64,000 bases of DNA from Treponema sp. Lineage in GTDB: Bacteria; Spirochaetota; Spirochaetia; Treponematales; Treponemataceae. Shown here piece by piece: positions 50,516-59,628 of this stretch. The position numbers and the translations under genes are program-made. Location: positions 62,001 to 126,000 of the forward strand of contig JAFYZU010000050.1 of NCBI GenBank assembly GCA_017548565.1, in the 5' to 3' direction. The number at the start of each line of letters is the position of its first letter. The first letter of the stretch is position 1. The notes under the pieces were generated by a model. The model ran no database searches. It was not told the origin of the DNA and was given only the letters and a program-made list of their open reading frames with translations.

Positions 50516-53083
50516 ATGAATTTAGAGAATTTTACAATCAAAGCACAGGAAGCCCTTCAGGAAGCTTCATCAATTGCTAATAAAAATGACTGTTCAGAAA
50601 TTTGTACTGAACATCTTCTCGAAGCGTTACTGGAACAGAAGGATGGACTTATTGTTCCGATTATTGAACGTATTGGTGCTCCGGTAAAAGAGCTTCTTTT
50701 AAAAGTCCGAAATACAGTTGCTTCAAAACCAAAGGCATACGGAAATACTCAGGTTTATTTATCTTCTGAAATGCAGAAAATCATTGCAAAGGCAGAACAG
50801 GAAATGGCAAATCTTCACGACCAGTTCCTTTCTACCGAGCATTTTCTCATAGCGATGACTGAATCAGGCGGCGATACATCTCAGTTGCTCAATGGTTTTG
50901 GAATCAATAAAAATACGATAATGGAAGCGCTGAAGGCAGTCCGCGGTAATCAGACGGTAGATTCAAATGATCCTGAAAGTACAAGCCGTGCACTTGAAAA
51001 ATACTGCCGAGATTTAACTTCAATGGCAAGACAGGATAAAATAGATCCTGTAATCGGTCGTGATGAAGAAATCCGTCGTGTAATGCAGGTATTGTGCCGC
51101 AGGACAAAGAATAATCCGGTAATAATCGGAGAACCGGGAGTAGGTAAAACTGCAATAGTTGAAGGTCTTGCAAGACGTATCGCAGCCGGCGATGTACCTG
51201 ACAGCCTGAAAAATAAACGCTTGTTATCTCTTGATCTTGGGTCACTTGTTTCCGGAGCAAAATTCCGTGGTGAGTTTGAAGAGCGGTTAAAGGCACTTAT
51301 TAAGGAAATTCAGAATTCCGAAGGTCAGATTATTTTATTTATTGATGAACTTCATACGCTTGTAGGAGCAGGTTCCGCTGAAGGCAGTATGGATGCTTCT
51401 AATCTTTTAAAACCTGCTCTTGCACGAGGTGAATTAAGGGCAATCGGAGCAACTACCCTTGATGAATACAGAAAATATATCGAAAAGGATGCAGCGCTTG
51501 AACGACGATTTCAGCAGGTTTATTGTGCAGAACCAACCGTTGAAGATACAATTGCGATTCTTCGCGGACTTCGTGAAAAATATGAAATTCATCATGGAGT
51601 GCGCATTGAAGATGAAGCTCTTGTTTCTGCCGCAATTTTATCGAACCGTTATATTACTTCAAGATTCCTTCCGGATAAAGCAATAGATCTTGTTGATGAA
51701 GCCGCATCCTTATTGAAAATGGAAATTGAAAGCCAGCCGGTAGAACTTGATCAGGTTGAAAGAAAAATCCTTCAGTATCAGATTGAAAAACAGTCTCTCC
51801 TGAAAGAAAACGACGAAGCAAGTAAGGAACGCCTTGAAAAGCTTGAAAAGGAACTTTCTGAATTAATTTCAAAGCGTGATGTAATGAAACTGGAATGGCA
51901 GAATGAAAAGAACAGCATTGATAAAAACCGTGGATTAAAGGAACAGCTTGAGCAGAAAAAATTTGAGCAGGAAAAATATACACGTGAAGGAAATCTTGAA
52001 AAAGCAGCTGAATTGAAATATTCGGTTATACCGGAACTCGAAAAACAGCTTGCAAATTCACAGACAGCGGAAAAAGAACCTGAAAATAAAATGCTCAGGA
52101 ATTCAGTAACTGAAGAGGATATTGCAAAAATTGTTTCTTCCTGGACAGGCATTCCGGTTGCAAAGATGCTTGCCGGTGAAAAACAGAAATATCTTGAGCT
52201 TGAATCAGTGCTTCATAAACGGGTAATCGGTCAGGATGAAGCAGTACAGGTTGTAAGTGATGCAATCAGGCGAAACCGGTCAGGTCTGAGCGATTTGAAC
52301 AGACCATTGGGAAGCTTCCTTTTTATGGGACCGACCGGTGTCGGAAAAACAGAGCTTGCAAAAACACTCGCTGATTTTCTTTTTAATGATGAAAAAGCGC
52401 TTACCCGTCTTGATATGAGTGAATATATGGAAAAATTCAGCGTTACCAGACTGATCGGAGCTCCACCGGGATATGTCGGTTATGATGAAGGAGGTCAGCT
52501 TACAGAGGCAGTGCGACGAAGACCATATTCAGTCATTCTTTTTGATGAGATTGAAAAAGCTCATCCTGACGTTTTTAATGTGCTGCTTCAGGTGCTTGAT
52601 GACGGAAGACTTACCGACGGACAGGGAAGGGTTGTTGATTTTAAAAATACAATAATCATCATGACAAGTAATCTTGGAAGCGACATTATTCTTGAAAACA
52701 AGGGCGATGTGCAGAAAACAAAAGAACTGCTCCAGGTGCTATTAAAACAGACCTTTAAGCCTGAATTTATAAACAGGATTGATGAAACTGTAATGTTTAA
52801 CGAATTAACTAAGGATAATATTTCAAAAATCGTTGAGCTTCAGCTTTGTCGTGTTCAGAAACGGCTTGAAGATAAAAAGATTCAACTTGTTTTTGATGAA
52901 AGCGCAATCAGTTTCCTGTGTGACAAGGGATATGATCCTTCTATGGGTGCGCGTCCTGTAAAACGTGCTGTTCAATCTTATGTTGAAAATCCACTTGCAA
53001 GAGAACTTTTAAGCGGGCATGTCCTGGAAGGACAGAAAATTTCTGTGACGTGTAAGAAAGATGAGCTTGTATTCAGTCACTAA
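50516..53083 (+). CDS. clpB: ClpB protein disaggregase
   Basis: This 855-aa hexameric AAA+ chaperone works with DnaK to dissolve aggregates. It has the Clp N domain (about 1-150), AAA-1 with [15 protein letters not shown] (about 205-219) and [12 protein letters not shown], the coiled-coil M domain (about 400-520) and AAA-2 with [15 protein letters not shown] (about 605-619) and [20 protein letters not shown], containing the pore Tyr. The M domain separates it from ClpA and ClpC. The start at 50516 is preceded by AGAGGCAG; the longer frame from 50465 is not needed. I see no CIRCE element (TTAGCACTC type) upstream. Confidence 0.96.
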   Translation: MNLENFTIKAQEALQEASSIANKNDCSEICTEHLLEALLEQKDGLIVPIIERIGAPVKELLLKVRNTVASKPKAYGNTQVYLSSEMQKIIAKAEQEMANLHDQFLSTEHFLIAMTESGGDTSQLLNGFGINKNTIMEALKAVRGNQTVDSNDPESTSRALEKYCRDLTSMARQDKIDPVIGRDEEIRRVMQVLCRRTKNNPVIIGEPGVGKTAIVEGLARRIAAGDVPDSLKNKRLLSLDLGSLVSGAKFRGEFEERLKALIKEIQNSEGQIILFIDELHTLVGAGSAEGSMDASNLLKPALARGELRAIGATTLDEYRKYIEKDAALERRFQQVYCAEPTVEDTIAILRGLREKYEIHHGVRIEDEALVSAAILSNRYITSRFLPDKAIDLVDEAASLLKMEIESQPVELDQVERKILQYQIEKQSLLKENDEASKERLEKLEKELSELISKRDVMKLEWQNEKNSIDKNRGLKEQLEQKKFEQEKYTREGNLEKAAELKYSVIPELEKQLANSQTAEKEPENKMLRNSVTEEDIAKIVSSWTGIPVAKMLAGEKQKYLELESVLHKRVIGQDEAVQVVSDAIRRNRSGLSDLNRPLGSFLFMGPTGVGKTELAKTLADFLFNDEKALTRLDMSEYMEKFSVTRLIGAPPGYVGYDEGGQLTEAVRRRPYSVILFDEIEKAHPDVFNVLLQVLDDGRLTDGQGRVVDFKNTIIIMTSNLGSDIILENKGDVQKTKELLQVLLKQTFKPEFINRIDETVMFNELTKDNISKIVELQLCRVQKRLEDKKIQLVFDESAISFLCDKGYDPSMGARPVKRAVQSYVENPLARELLSGHVLEGQKISVTCKKDELVFSH

Positions 53084-53121
53084 AGGTTTTAATATATCAT
53101 CCTTTATGATAATATAAAGAC

Positions 53122-54012
53122 ATGCTATCTTATCAGCACGTTTTTCATGCGGGAAATCATGCAGATATACTCAAGCATTCTGTTTTAATTCAGGTGCTTG
53201 AGTCTCTGAACAAAAAGGATAAACCGTATACATTTTTCGATACTCATTCCGGAAGTGCTCTTTATGATCTTACTGACAGCCGCAGTCTTAAAACAGGGGA
53301 AGCAGAGAAGGGGGTAATTCAGTTTTCCAAAAGTGAAAAGGATTCGCTTAAAGATTATCCGCCGCTTTTGCATTATTATGATTTTGTTTCTGCTTACCTT
53401 AAAAATCATCTTTATCCCGGCTCTCCCGAAATTGAAGCATGCTTTATGAGAAAACAGGATACCCTCATCCTTTCAGAACTTCATCCCTCGGAAATTGAAA
53501 ATCTCAGGGAAAATATGAAAAATCATAAGGGTGAAAATAAACCTTCAGTAAAGATTCATTTTCGCGACGGATGGGAAATGCTTAAAGCCCTTACACCGCC
53601 TTCGACCGGTCGGGGGGCGGTTTTAATAGATCCAAGTTATGAAACTTCTGATGATTATCTTAAGGTGGCAGAAATAATATGTGCGGTAAACAAAAAATGG
53701 AGTAATGGAATAATTCTTTTATGGTATCCTCTTTTAGCATACAGAAAGAATGAAATTAAGTGCATGCTGGAAACGATTGAAAATAATGTATTGAAAACAA
53801 ATCATAATACACAGATTAGTAATCTTGTCCTTAAAGTTAATAAGGAAGATGCTCATAAAGAAGTCGCGCTTGAAAAAAATGAAGAGGTGAATGATTCTCC
53901 TCGGTTATATGGAAGCGGGATGTTTATAATAAATACTCCGTATATGCTTGAGGAAAATGTCCGTAAACCGCTTGATTTTTTAGCTAACGTTTTCTCGAAA
54001 AAAAATCAATGA
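53122..54012 (+). CDS. rlmJ: 23S rRNA adenine-2030 N6-methyltransferase
   Basis: This 296-aa protein starts with the RlmJ signature YQHVFHAGNHADILKHSVL and has the SAM-site motif TFFDTHSGSALYDL and the catalytic VLIDPSYE (DPPY-type). It methylates A2030 of 23S rRNA in E. coli. The sequence upstream has no good Shine-Dalgarno; a GATAAT lies eight bases from the ATG but a -35 is not clear. Its last 29 bases overlap the convergent ParB-like gene. Confidence 0.93.
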   Translation: MLSYQHVFHAGNHADILKHSVLIQVLESLNKKDKPYTFFDTHSGSALYDLTDSRSLKTGEAEKGVIQFSKSEKDSLKDYPPLLHYYDFVSAYLKNHLYPGSPEIEACFMRKQDTLILSELHPSEIENLRENMKNHKGENKPSVKIHFRDGWEMLKALTPPSTGRGAVLIDPSYETSDDYLKVAEIICAVNKKWSNGIILLWYPLLAYRKNEIKCMLETIENNVLKTNHNTQISNLVLKVNKEDAHKEVALEKNEEVNDSPRLYGSGMFIINTPYMLEENVRKPLDFLANVFSKKNQ

Positions 54013-54385
54013 TTTTCTGGAAGAGATGCTTGAAAAATAAAAAGATTCTGTAGAAAAAGCCGGGATGTCTTAAGCGTTCAAGGCGTTTATATCCTTCAAG
54101 AAGCTCTTCTTCAGTGAATTCCTTGCGCTGATTATTTTCTTCAATTTCCATTTCAAGCTCATCAACTTCGGTAAGGTTATCAATTACATTTGCATTGATA
54201 TTTGTCCAGCCGAGTGCCTTAGCAGCCTGAAGACGTCTTTCTCCGGCGATTAACTGATATTTTCTGTTGATAGTAATAGGATTAAGAAGTCCATAGGTTC
54301 TGAGACTTTCTTTCAAATCATCGAGATTACCTAAATCCTTTCTGACTCGTCGTTTAACTTTAATGTCCTTAATAGCAACTAACAT
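53984..54385 (-). CDS. Stand-alone ParB N-terminal (CTP-binding) domain with hydrophobic tail
   Basis: This 133-aa protein consists almost entirely of the ParB/Srx-like N-terminal domain: LKESLRTYGLLNPI, AGERRLQAAKALGW (the GERRxxA CTP motif, 48-54) and ENNQRKEFT (83-91, the ENxQR motif). The helix-turn-helix and dimerisation domains of ParB are absent. Residues 110-129 form an aromatic, amphipathic helix with four basic or polar positions on one face, ending in SRKR, suited to membrane contact. It follows the PBP1A gene after 13 bases with Shine-Dalgarno GAGGT, so the two are co-expressed. It is unlikely to be the chromosomal ParB. A membrane-bound CTP switch is an inference. Confidence 0.8.
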   Translation of the reverse strand: MLVAIKDIKVKRRVRKDLGNLDDLKESLRTYGLLNPITINRKYQLIAGERRLQAAKALGWTNINANVIDNLTEVDELEMEIEENNQRKEFTEEELLEGYKRLERLRHPGFFYRIFLFFKHLFQKIIDFFSRKR

Positions 54386-54398
54386 ACGACCTCTCTTC

Positions 54399-57005
54399 CT
54401 ATTCCATCAGGAAATTATAATTATCTTCATCCTCTTCTTCGTCTTCTTCATGCTCTTCGATTTCGTCTTCATCTTCGAAGAAATAATTCTGATGAGTATT
54501 ATTTGATTTTTTATTTGAATCTGTTCCAAGATCAAAATCATCTTCGAGGAAGCTTAAATCTGTCGTAAGACCACCGCTTGTAATGTTTTCTGACCAGGTC
54601 TGTCCTGAACGGATGTCTTCATTACGTAATCTTTCTTCACCGAGAATCTGACCTGTTTTATTTGTATGAACAGGACAAACTTTTGTCGGCTGAGTTCCGC
54701 TTAAGAACCATTGGATTGTTGTTCCTTCATTACAATCTGCAGAAAGGAGTTGTCCCGATACCTTGCAGACTTTCATCTGAACGACTCCATCCTCAGGTTT
54801 CGGGAAATCCTTGTAAGGAAGATCCCTGTGGATTTCACCGAAGAATTCACCCCATGCAGGACCGGCAAGTGTGGCACCGGTAATGTTCAATCCTAAAGAG
54901 TTACCAGGTGAGTCAAAGCCGAACCAGAAGGCTGCAGTATAATATGGAGTAAATCCGCAGGTCCAGGCATCGGCCCAGTTCTGTGTTGTACCTGTTTTTC
55001 CTGCTGCAGGCATTTTTTTCTTTTTACCGTTTGCTTCAGTATAGAAGAAGTTTTCATCCTGTCCCTGAAGTGTACCGCCGCCGCTTACTGTCTGTTCAAG
55101 CATTTTTGTCATTACAAAAGCAGTCTGCCGCGAAATAACCTGTGCGCCTTCGCCTTTTGCTTCACGTGCCTGCATTATTTCACCTTCTATGTCGCGGTAA
55201 AGGTCTCCGTTGCTTTTTTCAATGCTTCTGATGGCAATTGGAGTAATTTCTTTTCCACCGCTTGCAAAAATAGAGAATGCTCTTGCAAGTTCAATAGGAT
55301 GAATTGAACATACACCAAGACCGATCGGATATCCCGGAACAAATGCGCGTGAATCAATTTCATTATCAGGAATACCGAGCAATGCTATTGCACGATTGAT
55401 TGCAGCATCAAATCCTATTCCATCAAGAATCTTAAGAGACGGAACGTTCATTGAGTGAATAAGGGCGTAGTACATCGAAACGTTTCCTTCCCATTCACCG
55501 CGGAAGTTCTGCGGGATGTAAGGTTTTCCGTCTGCAGTATGGAATACAATCGGTGTATCAGAAATCTGTGTAGTAGGCGTGTATTTTTTTGAATCAATTG
55601 CAGCAGAATAATATAGCGGCTTAAATGTTGATCCCGGCTGAAGCAAAGCCTGTGTAGCACGGATAAACTGATTGTCTTTATCGTATTTACTTCCGCCGAC
55701 GAGTGCATTTATAAAGCCTGTGTCATTCTGAATAGAAACCATTGTTCCTTCAATGATATTCTGCTTGTCTATATCCTTAAGTAATTTTATACCCTGATTT
55801 GTAACTTCCTTAATCGGTTCCTGTCCTGTAAGCATTGCAAACATATCTACAACCGGGTTTACGTTTGTTACATAGTTTGTTTTAGCCCTCTGAATTGCCC
55901 GCTGATGTCCTACTTTTAAACGAGGAATGTTATACATAACTGCCAGAAGCTCTGCAAAAGGAATATATGTCTGATAGGCAAGGCTTCGTTTCTGCGCTTT
56001 TTCTGCTTTATAGCGCTTGTTACCGATGTCTATCCATTTTTTCATTACATTTTCAGCAATATACTGATGTTCAAGATTGAGGGTTGTTCTTACAGTAAAT
56101 CCGCTTGAATAAATATCATCTGAACCGCGGATTAAATCAGAAAGCTCACGGCGTACATATTCACTGAACCATGGAGCCTTATCATCCTGCATCATATATG
56201 CCGATTTTGATGTTCGTGTAAAGTCGAAATTACCCCAGTATTCATCGTACGAAAGATCTGCATCAACACGTGAAATATAGTCTGCATCTACCATTGAATT
56301 TAAAACGGTAAGCTGTCTTTCCATCGCCCGTTCAGGATGATCAAACGGATTATAGTAAGCAGGGTTTGAAAGCTGAATAACGAGGAGTGCTGCTTCTGCA
56401 GGTGTTATTTCCTGTGCGCTGTGACCGAAATAATATTTTGAAGCCGCACTTACACCATAAGTACCGCCGCCGAAATATATTTTGTTCAGATATAGTTCAA
56501 GAATTTCATTTTTGGTAAAACGGCGTTCCATCTGGATTGCCCACCAGAGCTCATGTATTTTTCGTGCAATAGACATTTCAGTACGGTCACAGAAAAGGGT
56601 TCCTGCAATCTGCTGGGTAAGGGTAGAACCACCTCCAAGACTTATATGGAAAACCTGTCCGACAAGAGCACGTATAATTGCCTTTGCGTTGAAGCCCGGA
56701 TGTGAAAAGAATACTCTGTCTTCGCGAGTGATGAGCGCATCTACAAGAAGCTGCGGTAAATCGTGAAAAGAAATAATTTCACGTTTTTCATCTGATGTAA
56801 ATTCAGTAATGATTTCATCATTTATATCAGTGATTTTTGTAGGTAATGCTGTATTGAATTCCGTAAAATATTCGGTATTGATTACGTTCTGTGTTTCTGC
56901 AAGAAGGGATCCTAAGGCTGAACCTGATGCAATGGCACCAATGAAAAAAAGCCCTAAAACAATGATACCTGAGATTTTTATTCTTCTGCCGTTTGCGTTT
57001 TTCAT
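54399..57005 (-). CDS. Class A penicillin-binding protein (PBP1A type)
   Basis: This 868-aa protein has an N-terminal membrane segment (about 9-31) and a GT51 glycosyltransferase domain. The GT51 domain has REDRVFFSHPGFN (catalytic Glu about 92), GGGSTLTQQIAGTL and NKIYFGGGTYGVSAASKYYF. A transpeptidase domain follows with SxxK in PGSTFKPLYYSAAI (Ser about 457), SMN in HSMNVPSLK and KTG in GKTGTTQNWADAW (about 668). It polymerises and cross-links peptidoglycan in the periplasm. The last 45 residues are strongly acidic (EEDEEEDEDNYNF). The ATG at 57005 is chosen because a promoter lies just upstream and the longer frame would cross a terminator. Confidence 0.94.
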   Translation of the reverse strand: MKNANGRRIKISGIIVLGLFFIGAIASGSALGSLLAETQNVINTEYFTEFNTALPTKITDINDEIITEFTSDEKREIISFHDLPQLLVDALITREDRVFFSHPGFNAKAIIRALVGQVFHISLGGGSTLTQQIAGTLFCDRTEMSIARKIHELWWAIQMERRFTKNEILELYLNKIYFGGGTYGVSAASKYYFGHSAQEITPAEAALLVIQLSNPAYYNPFDHPERAMERQLTVLNSMVDADYISRVDADLSYDEYWGNFDFTRTSKSAYMMQDDKAPWFSEYVRRELSDLIRGSDDIYSSGFTVRTTLNLEHQYIAENVMKKWIDIGNKRYKAEKAQKRSLAYQTYIPFAELLAVMYNIPRLKVGHQRAIQRAKTNYVTNVNPVVDMFAMLTGQEPIKEVTNQGIKLLKDIDKQNIIEGTMVSIQNDTGFINALVGGSKYDKDNQFIRATQALLQPGSTFKPLYYSAAIDSKKYTPTTQISDTPIVFHTADGKPYIPQNFRGEWEGNVSMYYALIHSMNVPSLKILDGIGFDAAINRAIALLGIPDNEIDSRAFVPGYPIGLGVCSIHPIELARAFSIFASGGKEITPIAIRSIEKSNGDLYRDIEGEIMQAREAKGEGAQVISRQTAFVMTKMLEQTVSGGGTLQGQDENFFYTEANGKKKKMPAAGKTGTTQNWADAWTCGFTPYYTAAFWFGFDSPGNSLGLNITGATLAGPAWGEFFGEIHRDLPYKDFPKPEDGVVQMKVCKVSGQLLSADCNEGTTIQWFLSGTQPTKVCPVHTNKTGQILGEERLRNEDIRSGQTWSENITSGGLTTDLSFLEDDFDLGTDSNKKSNNTHQNYFFEDEDEIEEHEEDEEEDEDNYNFLME

Positions 57006-57014
57006 AGTATTACT

Positions 57015-57043
57015 ATTATATAGTAAATCATTGAGTAACTCAA
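57015..57043 (-). promoter_or_regulatory. Promoter of PBP1A, near-leaderless
   Basis: On the minus strand TTGAGT (57043-57038), a 17-base spacer and TATAAT (57020-57015) are followed by nine bases and the ATG at 57005. No Shine-Dalgarno is present. It lies between the small-RNA terminator and the gene. Confidence 0.65.
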
Positions 57044-57063
57044 CTATATTATGGAAATCAGTT

Positions 57064-57093
57064 AAATAAAAAAGGCACGGTCTAGACCGTGCC
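57064..57093 (-). terminator. Terminator of the small-RNA candidate
   Basis: The palindrome GGCACGGTCTAGACCGTGCC (57093-57074) forms an 8-bp stem with loop CTAG and is followed on the minus strand by TTTTTTATTT. Confidence 0.8.
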
Positions 57094-57110
57094 ATGCCCA
57101 TCAGGCAATC

Positions 57111-57130
57111 GGGAGCATGGGTGGGAGGGG
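57111..57130 (+). other. G-quadruplex motif
   Basis: On the plus strand four G-runs, GGG-AGCAT-GGG-T-GGG-A-GGGG, meet the usual G3+N1-7 rule within 20 bases, in an otherwise AT-rich intergenic region. It is the complement of the C-rich loop and 3' arm of the small-RNA candidate. Confidence 0.65.
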
Positions 57131-57223
57131 AAAATGCCCCCGATACTTTAATTATCGACCTGAAAGTGCTGAATCTTTAATCGAAAAAAAAATATTTTTT
57201 GCAGGAATAAAGTTATTTTATTT

Positions 57224-58210
57224 TTACTGTTCAATAATCTGAACGTCAAACGTAACGTCAATTTTGTAGGTTTTTCCCTTCATTGCATTGATCGTACGTA
57301 TAAGCTCGTAGTTTCCTATTTTGAATTTGAGGTTATGTTCACCCTCTGTAATAAAAAATTCCTTGCCTGTAGAATTACACTGGCTTCCGTCTATAAAAAC
57401 AGAAACATTGTTTGGTGCTGAAATAATAAGGGTAGGTTCAATGCTTTTAAGTATTATTGTAAGATTTGTCAGACGTGCCTGTTCGATTCTTACCGTCCTT
57501 ACTTCTGTGCGGTATTTTTCGGAAATTACTGCAACTGTATGAAGTCCTGAAGAAAGTGTTATACCGTTCATGCAGTTTTCAATGCTGCAGGGGAGATCGT
57601 CGATTAAAACAGAGCATCTGTCGGTTTTTTGTCCGTCTGCTAGAATATTCAGGGAAAGGCTTCCGTTGTTCGAAAAAACCGGCGAAACGGTTATCGTAAA
57701 TTCTGCATTTACAAGCGATTCGTCGGTTTTCGGAAGAAGCTGGTTCATGCGGATAAACAGATAGTTGTTTTTCAGATTCGGGATTGAATCAATCTTTGTC
57801 GTATATTGATTTGTCTTGAGTTTTTTTGTGTCGGCGGTAAAAGGAATCTGTACAATCCAGGTGAATTTTGAGGGCATGACGCACTGAAATATTTTAATTC
57901 CTGAATAGTCTATCTGATCACTGCTTGGTGCTGGTTTTACGCTGTCATAAAGTTCAAGCTGACATGAATTTCTTGTGATTGCAATTTCTTCCGGAATTGT
58001 GATTTTAAGTTCAATCCCATTCATGTATGGACGTTCTTCGGGAATAAAGATTACAAGCGCATCGTTAATATTCATCTTTACAGAGGAAGAAAAATCAACA
58101 TCCTTTGTAATGTTTACGAATTTAGCCTTATTGATTCGAAACGATTGTGAAAATGCGTCTGCCGCTAATGTTAAGATAAAAACCGTTAATAATAATTTTT
58201 TTATTTTCAT
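57224..58210 (-). CDS. Exported protein with C-terminal PEGA-like domain
   Basis: This 328-aa protein has a cleavable-looking signal peptide (about 1-21, ending ADAFSQS). A beta-rich middle region follows, then a C-terminal segment (about 255-328) with PTLIISAPNNVSVFIDG and FFITEGEHNLKFKIGNYE, the pattern of a PEGA surface-type domain. It should be periplasmic or surface-exposed. The gene lies directly downstream of the M23/LysM peptidase on the same strand (14 bases), so both probably act in the envelope. A TATAAT lies seven bases before its ATG, but the -35 is weak. The function is unknown. Confidence 0.7.
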   Translation of the reverse strand: MKIKKLLLTVFILTLAADAFSQSFRINKAKFVNITKDVDFSSSVKMNINDALVIFIPEERPYMNGIELKITIPEEIAITRNSCQLELYDSVKPAPSSDQIDYSGIKIFQCVMPSKFTWIVQIPFTADTKKLKTNQYTTKIDSIPNLKNNYLFIRMNQLLPKTDESLVNAEFTITVSPVFSNNGSLSLNILADGQKTDRCSVLIDDLPCSIENCMNGITLSSGLHTVAVISEKYRTEVRTVRIEQARLTNLTIILKSIEPTLIISAPNNVSVFIDGSQCNSTGKEFFITEGEHNLKFKIGNYELIRTINAMKGKTYKIDVTFDVQIIEQ

Positions 58211-58224
58211 TTTTTATATTATAA

Positions 58225-59169
58225 CTACAATTTTAATTTTGCCGAAGGGTCCTGAGCAACACCGCCCTGTCGTATTTCAAAATGCAGGTGAGGTCCTGTT
58301 GCCATTCCTGTCTGGCCTACGTAGCCTATAACTTCTCCTTTTTTTACTTCATCGCCCTGCTGAACGTTCATTTTCGAAAGATGTGCGTACACACTTGAAA
58401 CTTTTCCATTATCGTGACTGATGATTATATAATTTCCGAAGGTCGGATCATTTTTTACTGCGGCAATTACACGTCCGCTTTTTACTGCATAAACTTTTGT
58501 ACCGGTGTTTGCGGCAAAGTCTATTCCGTTATGTTTTTTCCATTGTCCCGTAAAAGGCTGCTTTCTGTTTCCGAATTCTGATGAAATCCAGAAGGAATTC
58601 CTGTCAAGCGGTAATCTGAACCCGGCATCGAGGAAAAAAGCGCGTTCAGTTGACGAAAAACGCTTGTCCTGAAGAAAAATAAAACTTCTTCCGTTTATGT
58701 TATAGCAGATATGCTTTTCGGGATTAAGGTCATTGAAATATGCTTCGCGTAAAAGGATTTCAAGCGAGGTGATTCCCTTGTTTTTTGTAATGAAAAGTCC
58801 TGGGACGGTTGGAAGGATTAATGTTTTACCTTTGATTGATTCTTCTGTATTTTCAATTGAATTTAGAGATGCAATCGTATCATAGGGAATATTGCAGCGT
58901 GATGCAAGCTGAAGGATCGTAAAATCCTCGGTTACCTTATATCTGAAGAAAATCATGTCGGGGTCTTTTTCTCCTGCCATAAGCCTGTAATTGTCGCTTA
59001 CGATGTAGGAATATTCCTTGAACATTGCATTACGTGACTGAAGCTCAGTAAGAACCGGCACATGCGAAAGATTAACTTCAACGGTTTTAAAATCCTTTTT
59101 TGCTGATTGAGGAAAAAGTGATATACATAAAAAAAATGTCAGAACTGCACAAAGTCCTTTATTTTTCAT
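58225..59169 (-). CDS. M23 metallopeptidase with LysM domain
   Basis: This 314-aa protein has a signal peptide (about 1-22), a LysM domain (about 77-121: YKVTEDFTILQLASRCNIPYDTIASLN-like, within those positions) and a C-terminal LytM/M23 domain. The latter has HNGIDFAANTGTKVYA (HxxxD, about 212), YAHLSKMNVQQGDEVKKGE and the metal motif HLHFEIR (about 293). All zinc ligands are present, so it is probably an active peptidoglycan endopeptidase in the periplasm. Its start overlaps the end of the upstream small membrane protein by 11 bases. Confidence 0.92.
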   Translation of the reverse strand: MKNKGLCAVLTFFLCISLFPQSAKKDFKTVEVNLSHVPVLTELQSRNAMFKEYSYIVSDNYRLMAGEKDPDMIFFRYKVTEDFTILQLASRCNIPYDTIASLNSIENTEESIKGKTLILPTVPGLFITKNKGITSLEILLREAYFNDLNPEKHICYNINGRSFIFLQDKRFSSTERAFFLDAGFRLPLDRNSFWISSEFGNRKQPFTGQWKKHNGIDFAANTGTKVYAVKSGRVIAAVKNDPTFGNYIIISHDNGKVSSVYAHLSKMNVQQGDEVKKGEVIGYVGQTGMATGPHLHFEIRQGGVAQDPSAKLKL

Positions 59170-59548
59170 TTTTTATCCGGTTCATCAGAATATTAAAAAC
59201 TGTAATCAGAATTATCATGATAACTAAAATCAGTATTGAAAGAAGCTGCCTTTCATCAAAAACTGACTTTATGCTCAGATAAAAGCCAGAAGCGAGAAGT
59301 GCAAGATTAACGAAAAACTGTATCGTTTTTTTAATCGGAGTTTTAATGATTTTCTTTACTGCAAAATAAATGACAGCGGAGCAGAGAAGAATCAGTACGA
59401 TGATTGTATAAATTTTTGGAACCCCGGTTGAAAATTTCCATAACGGCCAGACAAATACGAACGAGGCTGCAATGCATGAAATTATTAAAACAGCAAATTT
59501 GAGTATGCCAAGTAGTTTAGATTTCAGGTTTGATTTGTAGTTATTCAT
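59159..59548 (-). CDS. Small four-helix membrane protein, unknown function
   Basis: This 129-aa protein consists of a short Lys/Asn-rich N terminus and four hydrophobic segments (about 12-35, 42-63, 75-93 and 100-122). No family is recognised. It is the first gene of a run with the M23 peptidase (11-base overlap) and the PEGA protein, so an envelope role is plausible but not shown. Confidence 0.65.
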   Translation of the reverse strand: MNNYKSNLKSKLLGILKFAVLIISCIAASFVFVWPLWKFSTGVPKIYTIIVLILLCSAVIYFAVKKIIKTPIKKTIQFFVNLALLASGFYLSIKSVFDERQLLSILILVIMIILITVFNILMNRIKNEK

Positions 59549-59569
59549 ACTATTTAAAATAACAAATAA

Positions 59570-59607
59570 AGTAAAAAAAGGTTCCTGATCGGATGTCAGA
59601 AACCTTT
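59570..59607 (-). terminator. Terminator of the ferredoxin gene
   Basis: On the minus strand AAAGGTTTCTGA (59607-59596) pairs over 12 bp, with one G-T pair, with TCAGGAACCTTT (59588-59577), and seven T in total close the structure. Confidence 0.85.
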
Positions 59608-59628
59608 ATAAAGAATTATTAAATTCTA

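Larger units (their letters stand above)
57064..57146 (-). ncRNA. Candidate small RNA with C-rich loop
   Basis: On the minus strand the region folds into three hairpins in a row. The first is an 11-bp stem (57144-57134 with 57118-57108, one G-T pair) around a 15-base loop whose core is CCCCTCCCACCC. The second is a short TGCC/GGCA hairpin (57107-57095). The third is a terminator made by the perfect palindrome at 57093-57074, followed by six T. A GATAAT sits about seven bases before the first stem, with only a weak TTAAAG as -35. The PBP1A promoter lies beyond the terminator, so this looks like an independent transcript of about 80 bases rather than a leader. C-rich loops of this type bind Shine-Dalgarno sequences in known Gram-positive small RNAs. 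Confidence 0.5.

Noticed and set aside
53984-54385. Chromosome-partition ParB
   Set aside because: It lacks the helix-turn-helix and C-terminal dimerisation domain, and there is no parA nearby.
57006-57101. N-terminal extension of PBP1A to an ATG at 57101
   Set aside because: The extended frame runs through a terminator palindrome and the gene's own promoter; the ATG at 57005 precedes a normal basic-then-hydrophobic membrane anchor.
57064-57146. SRP (4.5S-type) RNA or a transcription attenuator for PBP1A
   Set aside because: The SRP apical loop with GGAA and its symmetric bulge is absent. An attenuator is unlikely because a consensus PBP1A promoter lies after the terminator.
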